A stretch of 64,000 nucleotides of DNA from Synergistaceae bacterium (GTDB lineage Bacteria; Synergistota; Synergistia; Synergistales; Aminobacteriaceae). Under the pieces are notes generated by a model. That model saw only the letters and a program-made list of their open reading frames with translations, was not told the origin of the DNA and did no database searches. Positions within the stretch are counted from its first letter, which is position 1; each line of letters begins with the position of its first letter. The stretch is from assembly GCA_018436725.1 (NCBI GenBank), contig JAHDKT010000026.1, positions 64,001 through 128,000 on the forward strand. Reading direction: 5' to 3'. Below are positions 55,762 through 64,000 of the stretch, in pieces. Both the position numbers and the translations under genes were made by a program.

Positions 55762-57630
55762 CTACGCAAGTCCGAGGCGAACGAGCGTCTCCTCCTTCGG
55801 CGCGCCGCTCGTTCCGTTCCACCCCCGAGCGTCGTAATAGTCGTCGAGCATCCCTTCGTAGTCCCGCACGGCGCACTCCGGGCTTTCCGCATAGGCGCCG
55901 GAGACGGGAAGCGACCGGACCCGTTCGGGGAGCATGTCGTCCTCTCTGGAGAACCCCTCGCGGCAGTTGAAGAGGCGCTGAAGGTTCGTCGTCCGCTCCG
56001 CGGCTTCCATCAGCTCCTCGCCGGAAATCTCCCGGCCCAGAAGCGGCGAGAGCATTGCCGCGTACTCGCGTGGCGTGATGCCGACGTACATGTAGAACTT
56101 GCATGTTCCGAGAATCTCCGGGAGCGTTCCCGCGTCTTGCAGGATCCGCAGCGCCTCCCCTTTCCCCCGCTCTTCCCAACGGTGGAACCCCTCCGGATCC
56201 GGAAGGCCGAACGAACGCAGCCCGAAATCGAACTTCGAGGCGTCGTACGCTACGGTCTCGAGCGGGTGGATATGACACATACCCCGGTTTCCTGTCCCGT
56301 AGCTCACTGCGAGCGTTTTTCCCGCCCTCGGATCGTGGCACGGTCCTTCGAGCCCCTTGACGTGGACGGCGAAGGCCTCCGAACCTCCTCCGATACGCTC
56401 CGCGGCGCGGCGGACTCCGTCGGCGAGGATGTCCCCGACCCCTTCCCGGAGCGCGATCATCCGCACGAGTCGTGGAAGCACCGAGGCGTTCCCCCAGGAA
56501 AGATCGAGCCCCCGTGTCGTCTCTTCGGAGAGCAGCCCCTTCTCGGCGCACTCCATCAGGAAGCCGATGACGCCTCCCGTCGAGATCGTGTCGATTCCGA
56601 ATTCGTTGCACAGATAGCCGCAGTGGACGGCGCAGTCGACATCCTCGTTGAGCATGTACGCGGTGAACGAGCCGATGGTTTCGTACTCGCCCCCGTCATG
56701 TTCGGGCGTCTTCCACTCTCCCCCCTTCACATGCACTTTTCTGCCGCACTTCATCGGACACCCCTTGTAGCACCCCTTTCCCCCGGTGAAGTTCTCCTCC
56801 ACGAAGTGCGCGGCGATCCGCTCTCCCTTCCCCCACGAGTTCGACTGCCAGTTCTTCGTAGGGAGGTCGCCCATCGCGTCGCTGCTCTCGTACCCCCCCA
56901 TCGTGCCGAGCGCGGTGAAGCCGAAGGTGTTGGGATGTTCCTTGACGATGCGGTGCGCCTCGCGGACGGCCTTCATATACCCGTCGGGGTCGGCGGGAAG
57001 CACCTTCCCGCTCCCCTTCACGGAGACCGCGAACAGGTTCTTGGATCCGAGGACGGCGCCGCACCCGATACGCCCGGCGGCTCTGTGCCCCACCATCACC
57101 GAGGCGAAAAGGACGAGCCGCTCCCCCGCAGGGCCGACGACAAGCGTATCGTACTCCGCAAAACCGTCCTCTTTCAGCAGCGCGTCCTTCTCCAGCACCG
57201 TCCTCCCCCGGAGATGCTGCGCGTCGCGCAGTTCCGCCGCGCCGTCGGTGATCACCAGATGCACCGGGCGCTCCGCCCTTCCCGAGAGGACTACGAAGTC
57301 GTATCCCGCCTTTTTCAAGGTTCCTCCCATGTCGCATCCTACCCTGGCCTCGCCCCACGCGCCGGTGAGGGGCGACTTGCAGCAGACGGAGAGACTTCCT
57401 CCGCCCGGAACGAGATTGTCCGTCAGAGGCCCCGTCGCCAGCACGAAAAGAGCGTCCGGACCGAGCGGATCCGTCCCCGCCGCCATTTCGCCGTACAGAA
57501 TACGAGCTGCGTACCCCGTTCCCCCGATGAAAGGGCGTATCCATTTTTCATTCAGCCGCTCCGTCGAGATCGCTCCCGCGGAGAGATCGACGCGAAGCAC
57601 CGAACCCGCATAACCGGCAAGCGCTTTCAT
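55762..57630 (-). CDS. aor: Aldehyde:ferredoxin oxidoreductase (tungsten-type)
   Basis: A 622-aa protein. N-terminal AOR domain (RVDLSAGAISTERLNEKWIR, FIGGTGYAARILY, ATGPLTDNLVPGGG) binds the tungstopterin; GCYKGCPMKCGRK supplies cysteines for the [4Fe-4S] cluster, with another possible ligand in LFNCREGF. It oxidises aldehydes to acids with ferredoxin, useful in amino acid fermentation where 2-oxo acids yield aldehydes. No ferredoxin or tungstate transporter gene is adjacent. Monocistronic, about 580 bases downstream of the UspA gene on the same strand. Confidence 0.9.
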   Translation of the reverse strand: MKALAGYAGSVLRVDLSAGAISTERLNEKWIRPFIGGTGYAARILYGEMAAGTDPLGPDALFVLATGPLTDNLVPGGGSLSVCCKSPLTGAWGEARVGCDMGGTLKKAGYDFVVLSGRAERPVHLVITDGAAELRDAQHLRGRTVLEKDALLKEDGFAEYDTLVVGPAGERLVLFASVMVGHRAAGRIGCGAVLGSKNLFAVSVKGSGKVLPADPDGYMKAVREAHRIVKEHPNTFGFTALGTMGGYESSDAMGDLPTKNWQSNSWGKGERIAAHFVEENFTGGKGCYKGCPMKCGRKVHVKGGEWKTPEHDGGEYETIGSFTAYMLNEDVDCAVHCGYLCNEFGIDTISTGGVIGFLMECAEKGLLSEETTRGLDLSWGNASVLPRLVRMIALREGVGDILADGVRRAAERIGGGSEAFAVHVKGLEGPCHDPRAGKTLAVSYGTGNRGMCHIHPLETVAYDASKFDFGLRSFGLPDPEGFHRWEERGKGEALRILQDAGTLPEILGTCKFYMYVGITPREYAAMLSPLLGREISGEELMEAAERTTNLQRLFNCREGFSREDDMLPERVRSLPVSGAYAESPECAVRDYEGMLDDYYDARGWNGTSGAPKEETLVRLGLA

Positions 57631-57674
57631 TCCATCCTCCCCCTTCTTCTCCGTATTCTCCTCCCTACAATACC

Positions 57675-57717
57675 ACGCTACGGGCGGAGGGGCATCTTCT
57701 CCCCCCGCCCGTAGCGT
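57675..57717. terminator. Hairpin between the UspA and AOR genes
   Basis: 57675-57687 pairs perfectly with 57705-57717 (13 bases); further G/C pairing is possible inside. Probably ends the minus-strand uspA transcript and separates it from AOR. T-runs are weak on both sides. Confidence 0.55.
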
Positions 57718-57787
57718 TATTCTCTCCGCGCCGGTACGTCAGCGATCCGCTCCGGCTCGCCTGTCACCGCGCATCTTTTCCTGCTCC

Positions 57788-58246
57788 TTACACCTCGCTC
57801 CGCCGCTCCTTCGGGCGATGGACATAGACGCTGCACGGCGCCTGCGCCACCACCTTGGCGGCTACGCTCCCGAGGAAGAAGCGCTGCATCGGACTCAACC
57901 CTCTGTGACCGATCATGATCATATCCGCGTCCTGTTCCTCGGCAAAACGCACGATCCGATCATAGACCTTACCCGAGCGCACCGAGACGGACATCCTCGG
58001 GATCCGCTTTCCCACCGCTTCCATCCGATCTTCGATGAATTTCGTAAATTCCGCCGTAACCTTTTCGTCCGACGGAGGGAGCACAACCTCTCCTTCGCCG
58101 TAGAAAACGGGTTCGTGTTCCAGGACGGTGATCACATGAAGAAAGAGCATGTCCGCTTCCTGCTCTCTGTTCGCGTAGTAGATGGCGTAATCCACGACAC
58201 CCTTGCTGGTCTCGCTTCCGTCGATGGGTACAACCACTTTTTTCAT
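57788..58246 (-). CDS. Universal stress protein UspA family
   Basis: A 152-aa protein: KKVVVPIDGSETSKGVVDYA at the start and the ATP-binding motif GHRGLSPMQRFFLGSVAAKV near the end (G-2x-G-9x-G-S pattern), so an ATP-binding UspA type. The ATG at 58246 follows GAAGGAGG. A good promoter lies upstream. Role: stress or energy-state response, not further defined. Confidence 0.88.
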   Translation of the reverse strand: MKKVVVPIDGSETSKGVVDYAIYYANREQEADMLFLHVITVLEHEPVFYGEGEVVLPPSDEKVTAEFTKFIEDRMEAVGKRIPRMSVSVRSGKVYDRIVRFAEEQDADMIMIGHRGLSPMQRFFLGSVAAKVVAQAPCSVYVHRPKERRSEV

Positions 58247-58321
58247 CTCCAACCCCTCCTTCACGCCCTTTTTCGGGCATCCGCATCCTTGGTCCAGTCA
58301 GCGCCGGAAGGTCCTGATTAG

Positions 58322-58351
58322 AGTATAGCATAAGACAGTCTATTCAGTCAA
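58322..58351 (-). promoter_or_regulatory. Promoter of the UspA gene
   Basis: On the minus strand TTGACT (58351-58346) and TATACT (58327-58322) are 18 bases apart, about 75 bases before the start codon. Confidence 0.6.
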
Positions 58352-58476
58352 TTACCCCGACATTTTTCCTTGAGTTCGACGGCGGCGTCCTCACCCTCCG
58401 CGGAAGAAGCTCTCCTCGCGCTTCTCCTCGGAAGCCTCGGCGAAGTGCGATTTTTTTTCCCCACCTCATTTGCCCC

Positions 58477-58504
58477 TTGACAAATCACGATGCATCCCTA
58501 AAAT
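58477..58504 (+). promoter_or_regulatory. Promoter of the aromatic leader/aro operon
   Basis: TTGACA (58477-58482) and TAAAAT (58499-58504) with a 16-base spacer. The predicted start is near 58511, about 47 bases before the leader peptide ATG. Confidence 0.65.
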
Positions 58505-58557
58505 AGTTCATCAATACCGCTCTGCGGAAAAATCTTCGAAGAAAGGAGACGGTCGCC

Positions 58558-58722
58558 ATGACGAAGAGAACGGCACGCCTGAATACCCTCGGCGCGGACG
58601 GAGTGTTCGCGTTCGCGTTTACCAGCGGCCTGTGGCTTTATTACGCCACCGGCCGGTCTTCGCGTAGAGATCCGTCTTCGGCTTCTTCATATCCGGCCTC
58701 TCCGGGAGCAGCGCACCGATAG
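58558..58722 (+). CDS. Attenuation leader peptide rich in Phe, Trp and Tyr codons
   Basis: A 54-codon reading frame with AAAGGAG upstream of the ATG. It contains VFAFAFTSGLWLYY: codons TTC, TTC, TTT at 58606-58620 and TGG, TAT, TAC at 58633-58644. The RNA can fold a protector hairpin over the Trp/Tyr codons (58627-58636 with 58645-58654). Segment 58649-58658 can instead pair with the left arm of the terminator at 58750-58764. The following genes are DAHP synthase and aroB, so stalling at any aromatic codon would favour read-through. The peptide itself probably has no function. Confidence 0.7.
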   Translation: MTKRTARLNTLGADGVFAFAFTSGLWLYYATGRSSRRDPSSASSYPASPGAAHR

Positions 58723-58749
58723 GACGAGACGGATACAGAGAAAGGGACA

Positions 58750-58793
58750 AACGCCGGAACCGGGTTTCTACACCCGGTTCCGGCGTTTTTTTT
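58750..58793 (+). terminator. Attenuator terminator of the aro operon
   Basis: 58750-58764 and 58773-58787 form a perfect 15-base stem with an 8-base loop, and eight T residues end it (58786-58793). It lies between the leader peptide stop and the DAHP synthase start, so transcription of the operon must pass it. Confidence 0.9.
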
Positions 58794-58828
58794 CAAGGGT
58801 GCATTCATCCGAAAAGGGGGAAGAAATC

Positions 58829-59875
58829 ATGATGGTGGTCGAAATGACCGAGAGCAGTTCGCGGCGGGATCTCGACAGGGTATGCGAATCGCTGGCGCGC
58901 GGTGGACGGAGCTTCCGGATTACTCCGGGGAGGGGGCGCTCCTTTGTCATGTCGTCCGACATCGCCCGCAGGGAGGACTCTTCCGACTACCGGGCGCTTC
59001 CCGGTGTTCGCAGCGTGAATGTGACGACGTGCTGCCACCCCCTCGCCAGCAGGGAGATAGGCGGGGAGGCGCGCCCTATGGAGCTGGTCCCCGGTCTCCG
59101 GATCGGCGATGGCGAACCGCTGGTCATGGCGGGCCCCTGCGCGGTGGAGAACAGGGAGCAGCTCATGACGACCGCCATAGGCGTGGGACGGGCGGGGGCG
59201 CATGTTCTCCGGGGCGGAGCGTTCAAGCCGCGCTCTCACCCCTACGCCTTCCAGGGGTTGGGGAGCGAGGGAATCGCCCTGCTGAAGGAGGCTCGCGCAT
59301 CCAGCGGGCTGCCCGTTGTCACCGAGGTAATGTCCCCGGAGGAGGCGGAGTGGGTGGCGCCGCACATCGACATTCTCCAGGTGGGCGCCCGGAACATGCA
59401 GAACTTCGCCCTGCTCAGGACGCTCGGCGGCATCGACAGGCCGGTGCTGCTGAAACGCGGGATGTGCGCCACCGTCGAGGAGTGGCTTCAGGCTGCGGAG
59501 TACATCCTCGCCGGAGGGAACGAGCGCGTGATCCTCTGCGAGCGCGGAATCCGCAGCTTCGACAAGAACACGCGCAACACACTCGACCTGAGCGTCATCC
59601 CGCTGCTCAAGTCCATGACGCACCTGCCCGTCGTCGTGGACCCGAGCCACGCTACGGGAAGGCGCGACCTGGTGGCGCCGATGAGCCTCGCAGCGCTCGC
59701 CGCCGGCGCCGACGGACTCGTCGTCGAGGTGCACTGCGCCCCTGAAGAGGCGTTGTGCGACGGGCCGCAGTCGCTGACCCTGGACGACTTCGCGCACCTG
59801 ATGACAAGAGCGTCGAAAGTGCTCCGCGCGCTCCGGGAGGAGGAACCGTCATGGCGCATGCCGATCGCCAGATGA
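58829..59875 (+). CDS. aroF: 3-deoxy-7-phosphoheptulonate (DAHP) synthase, type I-beta
   Basis: A 348-aa protein. An N-terminal regulatory domain (about 1-70) is followed by the TIM barrel: [52 protein letters not shown] and [14 protein letters not shown]. It joins phosphoenolpyruvate and erythrose-4-phosphate, the first step of the shikimate pathway. The metal ligands (Cys in GPCAVE, His in DPSHATG, Glu, Asp) are present. The ATG at 58829 follows GGGGGAAG. The N-terminal domain suggests feedback control by an aromatic amino acid, in addition to the leader attenuator. Confidence 0.93.
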   Translation: MMVVEMTESSSRRDLDRVCESLARGGRSFRITPGRGRSFVMSSDIARREDSSDYRALPGVRSVNVTTCCHPLASREIGGEARPMELVPGLRIGDGEPLVMAGPCAVENREQLMTTAIGVGRAGAHVLRGGAFKPRSHPYAFQGLGSEGIALLKEARASSGLPVVTEVMSPEEAEWVAPHIDILQVGARNMQNFALLRTLGGIDRPVLLKRGMCATVEEWLQAAEYILAGGNERVILCERGIRSFDKNTRNTLDLSVIPLLKSMTHLPVVVDPSHATGRRDLVAPMSLAALAAGADGLVVEVHCAPEEALCDGPQSLTLDDFAHLMTRASKVLRALREEEPSWRMPIAR

Positions 59876-60960
59876 CGCTCCCTTCCGCGGAGGATGCGCC
59901 CGAATCGCTCCTCATTCGGCGGGGAGAGTATCCGACGAACGTGGTGGTCGGCGAGGGACTGCTTTCTCGCGTGACCCGCTTTACAGGAGTCGAAGAGCGC
60001 CCGTTCGTCGTGGCCGACGAGATCACCGGGCCGCTCTTCGGGGAGTTTCTGGAGGGGAAACGCGCTCTTTTCACGCTCCCGCGCGGCGAGGAGGGGAAAA
60101 GTATGGAAAACCTCTCGAAGATCTACGCCGCGCTCGCCGCAGCAGGCGTCGACCGATCCGGCACGCTGCTCGCTCTCGGAGGAGGCGTGGTGGGCGATAC
60201 GGCGGGGTTCGCCGCCGCCACATGGATGCGCGGCGTCCGTCTGATCCACTGCCCCACAACCCTGCTCGCCCAGGTTGACAGCGCCATCGGCGGGAAGACC
60301 GGAGTGAACCTGCAGGAGGGGAAAAACCTCGTCGGCGCATTTCACCCCGCCGAGTGGGTATTCTCCGACGTGGAGTGTCTCCGGTCGCAGAGCGACGATG
60401 ATTTCCGACAGGGCGCGGCGGAAGCGGTGAAGTACGGCGCGGGGGAGGAGTGGGCGTTCTTCGGATGGCTCGAGGAGAATGCGCGCGCCGTTCTTCGGCG
60501 ATCGCTCCCCGTCCTGAGGACGCTTGTCGCCGAGTGCTCGCGGATGAAGCTCGACGTGGTCGCGGAGGACGAACACGAGCACACCGGAGCGCGGGCGCGG
60601 CTGAACCTGGGGCATACCGTCGGGCACGCGCTTGAAGCGGCGTCCGGATACCGGTGGCGGCACGGCGACGGCGTCGGCGCGGGGATGATGGTTGTCGGGA
60701 GGCTGGCTCTCCGCCTCGGGGAACTGAGGGAGGAGGAGTTCGAACGTTTGGGGAGACTGCTCGACGGGTTTAAAATTCCGCGCCGCCCCGACATGCCGTG
60801 GGACGAGATCGCCCCTTTCCTCGCACGGGACAAGAAGTTCTCCGGAGGCGCTCCCCGCCTTGTGGTCCCGAGATCCGGCGGGCGCTGCCGTCTCAGGAGC
60901 GACATCCCTCTCGCCGCGCTCCGGGAGGCATACGAAGAGGAGCTTTCCGGAGCGCGCTGA
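59851..60960 (+). CDS. aroB: 3-dehydroquinate synthase
   Basis: A 369-aa protein. Motifs are [53 protein letters not shown] and zinc ligands in [20 protein letters not shown] and RHGDGV. It cyclises DAHP to 3-dehydroquinate, the second shikimate step. The ATG at 59851 follows GGAGGAGG and lies inside the end of the DAHP synthase gene (25-base overlap), so translation is coupled. No further aro genes follow; the next gene is on the other strand. Confidence 0.94.
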   Translation: MAHADRQMTLPSAEDAPESLLIRRGEYPTNVVVGEGLLSRVTRFTGVEERPFVVADEITGPLFGEFLEGKRALFTLPRGEEGKSMENLSKIYAALAAAGVDRSGTLLALGGGVVGDTAGFAAATWMRGVRLIHCPTTLLAQVDSAIGGKTGVNLQEGKNLVGAFHPAEWVFSDVECLRSQSDDDFRQGAAEAVKYGAGEEWAFFGWLEENARAVLRRSLPVLRTLVAECSRMKLDVVAEDEHEHTGARARLNLGHTVGHALEAASGYRWRHGDGVGAGMMVVGRLALRLGELREEEFERLGRLLDGFKIPRRPDMPWDEIAPFLARDKKFSGGAPRLVVPRSGGRCRLRSDIPLAALREAYEEELSGAR

Positions 60961-61003
60961 CCCGGCCCGGGAAGCTCCTCGCATGCGGCGCTGTCACGCG
61001 TGG

Positions 61004-62050
61004 CTACTGCTTCTCCTCGAACTCCTTCTGGTAGACTTTTCCGGAGCCCATCATGACGCTGATCACGTTGAGCATCGGGAAGTTCTCGCAGACGATCTTG
61101 ATGATGGCCGCGATGATCACCGAGATGAGCGCGCCCACCACTCCCCAGATGAGTCCCCAGAAGAGCAGCGAGATCAGCACCACCACGGGGCTGAGGTTGA
61201 GCCGGTCTCCCATGACCTTCGGCGTGATGAAGTTGCCGATGACCACCTGGATGGTGAGCAGCGTGAGCGCGGTGATCAGAGGCGCGGTCAGACCCGGGTA
61301 AAACTGAACCACCGCCACCAGAATCGGGGGGATGGACGCGACGATGGAGCCGATCGTGGGGATGAAGTTGAGGATGAACGCGAGCACCCCCCACGTCACC
61401 GCGAAGTCCACCTGCAGGTATTCGAGAGCCATCCAGACGACGAAGCCCGTCACCGCGCTGATGAGCGACAACGCGCTCAGGTAGCGCCCTATCTGCCACG
61501 AGATGGTGCTCAGTATTTTTCGCGCCCGCTCGGCGCCGTGCTGCGTGACGAAGGCTTTTTTGACTTTGTATTCGAAATACGGGGAACCGAGAAGCATGAA
61601 GACGAGGAAGACGATGACCATGACGAGTTTCGAGATGATGGTGACGAAAGAACCGGAGAGGTCGAGAAGATACCCTCTGATGGTGAACCCCCAGTTGATC
61701 GACGTCCAGAAGTCCGGGGGAAGATCGAGATTCGTCGTGAGCGATTTGCCTATCTCCATCAGCCGCGAATAGTACTTGGGGAAGGCTGCCGCGAAAGAGG
61801 CGATCCGGGTGTTCAAAAAGAGCGCGCCGAGAAAGCAGAGGCCGAAAAAGATGGCAAGAACGAAAACCACCGCAAGCCCGACGGGGACGCGGCGTTTCGC
61901 GAGAAACCGGACGACCGGACCGAAAATATACGAAAGAAGCCATGCGATGATAAGAGGGATGAATACATCCTGTGCGAAGTTAAGCACGAAACCGACCGCG
62001 ACGAGGGCGATAACCCCTACGAGGCCGGCCATGACCTGAAACTTTTCCAC
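61004..62050 (-). CDS. AI-2E-family membrane permease
   Basis: A 348-aa protein with about seven or eight membrane helices; helices VMAGLVGVIALVAVGFVLNF and VIALVAVG open it. The family core is VLAFILNFIPTIGSIVASIP and MGDRLNLSPVVVLISLLFWG. The family includes sodium/proton antiporters and proposed autoinducer-2 exporters; the substrate cannot be told here. The start is most likely GTG at 62050, with GGGAAGGG upstream. Convergent with the aro operon. Confidence 0.82.
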   Translation of the reverse strand: MEKFQVMAGLVGVIALVAVGFVLNFAQDVFIPLIIAWLLSYIFGPVVRFLAKRRVPVGLAVVFVLAIFFGLCFLGALFLNTRIASFAAAFPKYYSRLMEIGKSLTTNLDLPPDFWTSINWGFTIRGYLLDLSGSFVTIISKLVMVIVFLVFMLLGSPYFEYKVKKAFVTQHGAERARKILSTISWQIGRYLSALSLISAVTGFVVWMALEYLQVDFAVTWGVLAFILNFIPTIGSIVASIPPILVAVVQFYPGLTAPLITALTLLTIQVVIGNFITPKVMGDRLNLSPVVVLISLLFWGLIWGVVGALISVIIAAIIKIVCENFPMLNVISVMMGSGKVYQKEFEEKQ

Positions 62051-62211
62051 ACTATCCCTTCCCTTCCTTGATATCGGAGCAGAGGTCCTCCGACGACTAT
62101 TGTACACGGAGGACCTCGTTTTTGGAGAAGGGGGAAAAAAGTATTTTATTTCACTCTCCCCGAAGGGGCGACGCGGAGCACGCCTCTCCCGTGTGTTGAA
62201 ACGTTGCCGCG

Positions 62212-63402
62212 CTACAGGCGTCTATCCGCTTCCAAGACGGTTCTGGCAAGCGCTTCCGCTCCGCGTACAAGATCGTCCGGCGCGGTCTTCTCTCCCTTCG
62301 CGTGGCTGATGCCGCCCATGCTGGGAACGAAGAGCATCCCGGTCGGCGTGATGCGGGCCATCGGGTTGGCGTCGTGCGACGCGCCGCTCGGCATGCGCAC
62401 GCAGGAGGCGCCCATCTCTCCGCAGGCCTTCTCGGCCGCGTCCTGGAGCATCGGCGAAAGATCCACCGCGCCCTTCCATACGAGAGGCTCCATCGAGACC
62501 GCCGCGCGCGTTCTCTTCCCCAGAAAGGCCCGGAAGACGCCCGCAGCCTCGTCCATAACGGAATCCTTCAGCGAACGGATCTCCAACGTGAACTCCGCCC
62601 GGTCCGGCACGATCGCCGCAGCTCCCGGACGGAGCGAGAACACTCCGACATTGCAGACAAGATCATCTCTCGAGTCCGTCCAGGCGAACCATTCGCTCAG
62701 CAGCTCCGCCGCTTCGCGCATCGCGTCCCTGCGCTCCTTCATCGGGGTGGTCCCGGCGTGGTTCGCCTCGCCCGCGAGGCGCACGGAATACCGGCTGATC
62801 CCGACGATACCCGTCGGAATGCCTATGGAGATTCCACGGCGCTCAAGGAACGGCCCCTGCTCGATGTGCAGCTCCAGGTAGCAGGCGATCTTCGATGGGT
62901 TCGCCCTCGACGAACGGACCATTTCGGGGGTAAGCCCGATGGCAGCCAGCTTTTCCTCCGGCAGCGGCTCTTCGAGCAGCCCGGCAAGCGCACGGCTTCC
63001 GAAAGTCCCCCCCATTTCGCCGCCCTCCTCGGCGGTAAAACCGACCACTTCGAAGGGGTGGCGCAGCGGGATGCCCCGCTCCGCGACGGAGCGAGCCGTT
63101 TCCAGCGCCGCCATCACCCCGAGAGGCCCGTCGTACTTCCCGCCTCCGGGCACCGCGTCGAGATGGGAACCGGACATGATCGCCGGCAGCGAAGGATCGC
63201 TCCCCTCCAGCCTGCCGAAGAGGTTCCCCACGCCGTCCACCCTGACTGCGAGCCCGGCCTCCTTCATCTTCGCCTCGACGAAACTCCGCGCCTCGTCGTA
63301 GGAAGGAGAATAGGCGGGACGACGCATCCCCTCCCCCTCGACCCACCCTATGCGCCCGAGCGCTTCGAGGTCGGCGAGAAAACGCTCTCCGGAGACGATC
63401 AT
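62212..63402 (-). CDS. M20 zinc hydrolase, N-carbamoyl-L-amino-acid hydrolase/allantoate amidohydrolase type
   Basis: A 396-aa metallohydrolase. Zinc-binding blocks are SGSHLDAVPGGGKYDGPLGV, FTAEEGGEMGGTFGSRALAG and ELHIEQGPFLE; the C-terminal block MPSGASHDANPMA carries the last His ligand. The lid domain VRLAGEANHAGTTPMKERRD is typical of the hydantoinase/carbamoylase family. It hydrolyses N-carbamoyl or ureido amino acids. Five bases after the DapA-type gene, so one operon with it. Relation to the deacylases at 25-28 kb is functional only. Confidence 0.88.
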   Translation of the reverse strand: MIVSGERFLADLEALGRIGWVEGEGMRRPAYSPSYDEARSFVEAKMKEAGLAVRVDGVGNLFGRLEGSDPSLPAIMSGSHLDAVPGGGKYDGPLGVMAALETARSVAERGIPLRHPFEVVGFTAEEGGEMGGTFGSRALAGLLEEPLPEEKLAAIGLTPEMVRSSRANPSKIACYLELHIEQGPFLERRGISIGIPTGIVGISRYSVRLAGEANHAGTTPMKERRDAMREAAELLSEWFAWTDSRDDLVCNVGVFSLRPGAAAIVPDRAEFTLEIRSLKDSVMDEAAGVFRAFLGKRTRAAVSMEPLVWKGAVDLSPMLQDAAEKACGEMGASCVRMPSGASHDANPMARITPTGMLFVPSMGGISHAKGEKTAPDDLVRGAEALARTVLEADRRL

Positions 63403-63406
63403 GACG

Positions 63407-64000
63407 CTACGCCGCGGGAACGCCCAGCTCCTTCAGTATCCGGGCGATCTCCTTCTTCGTCTCTTCGCTCGCGGGGAGGATCGGCAGGCGCGGCAGTCCG
63501 CCCTTGTACCCGACCATGTCCATCGCGGCCTTCATTCCTCCGATGGCGAACCTGCTGGTGACGGCGGCGTTCAGCGGCAGCAGAGCGAGCTGCATCTTCC
63601 TCGCTCCCTCGAGGTCGCCCTTCTCGAAGCGTTCCTGGATCTCGGCGCAGTAGTCGGGAACGACGTTGGCCACGGCGAGCGTGCCCCCGACGCCGCCGAG
63701 CACGAGCGTCGCCAGAAGATAGCTCCCCGAACCGGCGAAGACCGAGAAGTCCGCAGGCGCCTTGGCCAGCACCTCGGATATCTGCACGATGTTGCCGCCG
63801 CTGTCCTTGATGCCGGTGATGTTCGGATGGGCGGAGAGCTTCAGCGTCAGCGCCGAGGGGACGTTCACGCCGGAGTTGCCGGGCATGTTGTAGATCATGA
63901 CGGGGATCGGAGAGGCGTCGGCGAGCATCGTGTAGAACTTCTCCAGAGCCGCATCGTTCATGTCCTTTTTATAGTAGTTCGGGGTGACGACCAGCGCCAC
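63407..64000 (-). CDS. DapA-family aldolase, 5' part beyond the window
   Basis: The C-terminal 197 aa of a class I aldolase: VMIYNMPGNSGVNV with the catalytic Tyr, GIKDSGGNIVQIS with the Schiff-base Lys, and GSGSYLLATLVLGGVGGTLA. The N-terminal third lies beyond base 64000. True 4-hydroxytetrahydrodipicolinate synthase (dapA) and related 4-hydroxy-2-oxo-acid aldolases share these motifs. With an M20 carbamoylase immediately downstream and no dapB nearby, a catabolic aldolase is at least as likely as lysine synthesis. Confidence 0.82.
   Translation of the reverse strand: MALVVTPNYYKKDMNDAALEKFYTMLADASPIPVMIYNMPGNSGVNVPSALTLKLSAHPNITGIKDSGGNIVQISEVLAKAPADFSVFAGSGSYLLATLVLGGVGGTLAVANVVPDYCAEIQERFEKGDLEGARKMQLALLPLNAAVTSRFAIGGMKAAMDMVGYKGGLPRLPILPASEETKKEIARILKELGVPAA

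Overview
The window is one contiguous piece of a bacterial chromosome, mostly GC-rich, with two AT-richer stretches. The gene set points to an obligately anaerobic, amino-acid-fermenting bacterium: methylmalonyl-CoA mutase with its MeaB chaperone, a tungsten-type aldehyde:ferredoxin oxidoreductase, oxygen-sensitive two-subunit class I fumarase, several amidohydrolases and peptidases, and an AtuA-like/DUF4387 pair. A Synergistota-like organism, or possibly a Clostridia relative, fits best. This is inferred from gene content alone; no rRNA or tRNA gene is visible.

Layout. (1) 1-9.7 kb is an accessory, defence-like region with much decay: a frameshifted DUF6998 gene, a HigA/IrrE-type remnant, an intact PHP-ATPase of the TrlF type, a RelB-like antitoxin with a YafQ-like toxin that has lost its start, and three Schlafen/AlbA_2 ATP-binding genes (one broken) with a small SH3 protein among them. 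(2) 9.9-15.8 kb is a propionate/methylmalonyl operon (mutA-mutB-meaB) behind a cobalamin riboswitch with a readable antiterminator/terminator platform. (3) 16.0-21.1 kb is a complete nikABCDE importer. (4) 21.2-30.0 kb is a lower-GC catabolic cluster, all on the minus strand: AtuA-like, DUF4387, M20 amidohydrolase, N-acyl-D-amino-acid deacylase, YfcC-type carrier, fumarase alpha and beta, then an AraC regulator. Its promoter side abuts a composite graveyard of IS5- and ISAs1-type transposase remnants (30.2-30.8 kb).

(5) 30.9-48.8 kb carries stand-alone housekeeping and signalling genes: a membrane protein, DinB-like protein, HD-GYP sensor, HAD phosphatase, EamA transporter opposite a MocR regulator, a very large hybrid histidine kinase behind an HD-GYP response regulator, a YeiH exporter, a soluble chemoreceptor and a membrane diguanylate cyclase. 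(6) 49.0-55.6 kb is an operon joining a TPP-dependent decarboxylase-like enzyme, a HisC-type aminotransferase and a glycine-betaine-type ABC importer. Two paralogous OB-fold (SSB/PriB-like) small proteins bracket it. (7) 55.8-58.3 kb holds the aldehyde:ferredoxin oxidoreductase and a UspA protein. (8) 58.5-61.0 kb is an aromatic amino acid operon (DAHP synthase, aroB) preceded by an apparent attenuation leader peptide with Phe, Trp and Tyr codons and a strong terminator. (9) 61.0-64.0 kb has an AI-2E-type permease, an M20 carbamoylase-like hydrolase and the truncated end of a DapA-family aldolase.

The most notable items are the three-amino-acid aromatic leader, a B12 riboswitch placed before a B12-dependent enzyme, the uncharacterised catabolic island, the transporter/decarboxylase operon bracketed by OB-fold paralogs, and the layered defence-gene decay at the left end.
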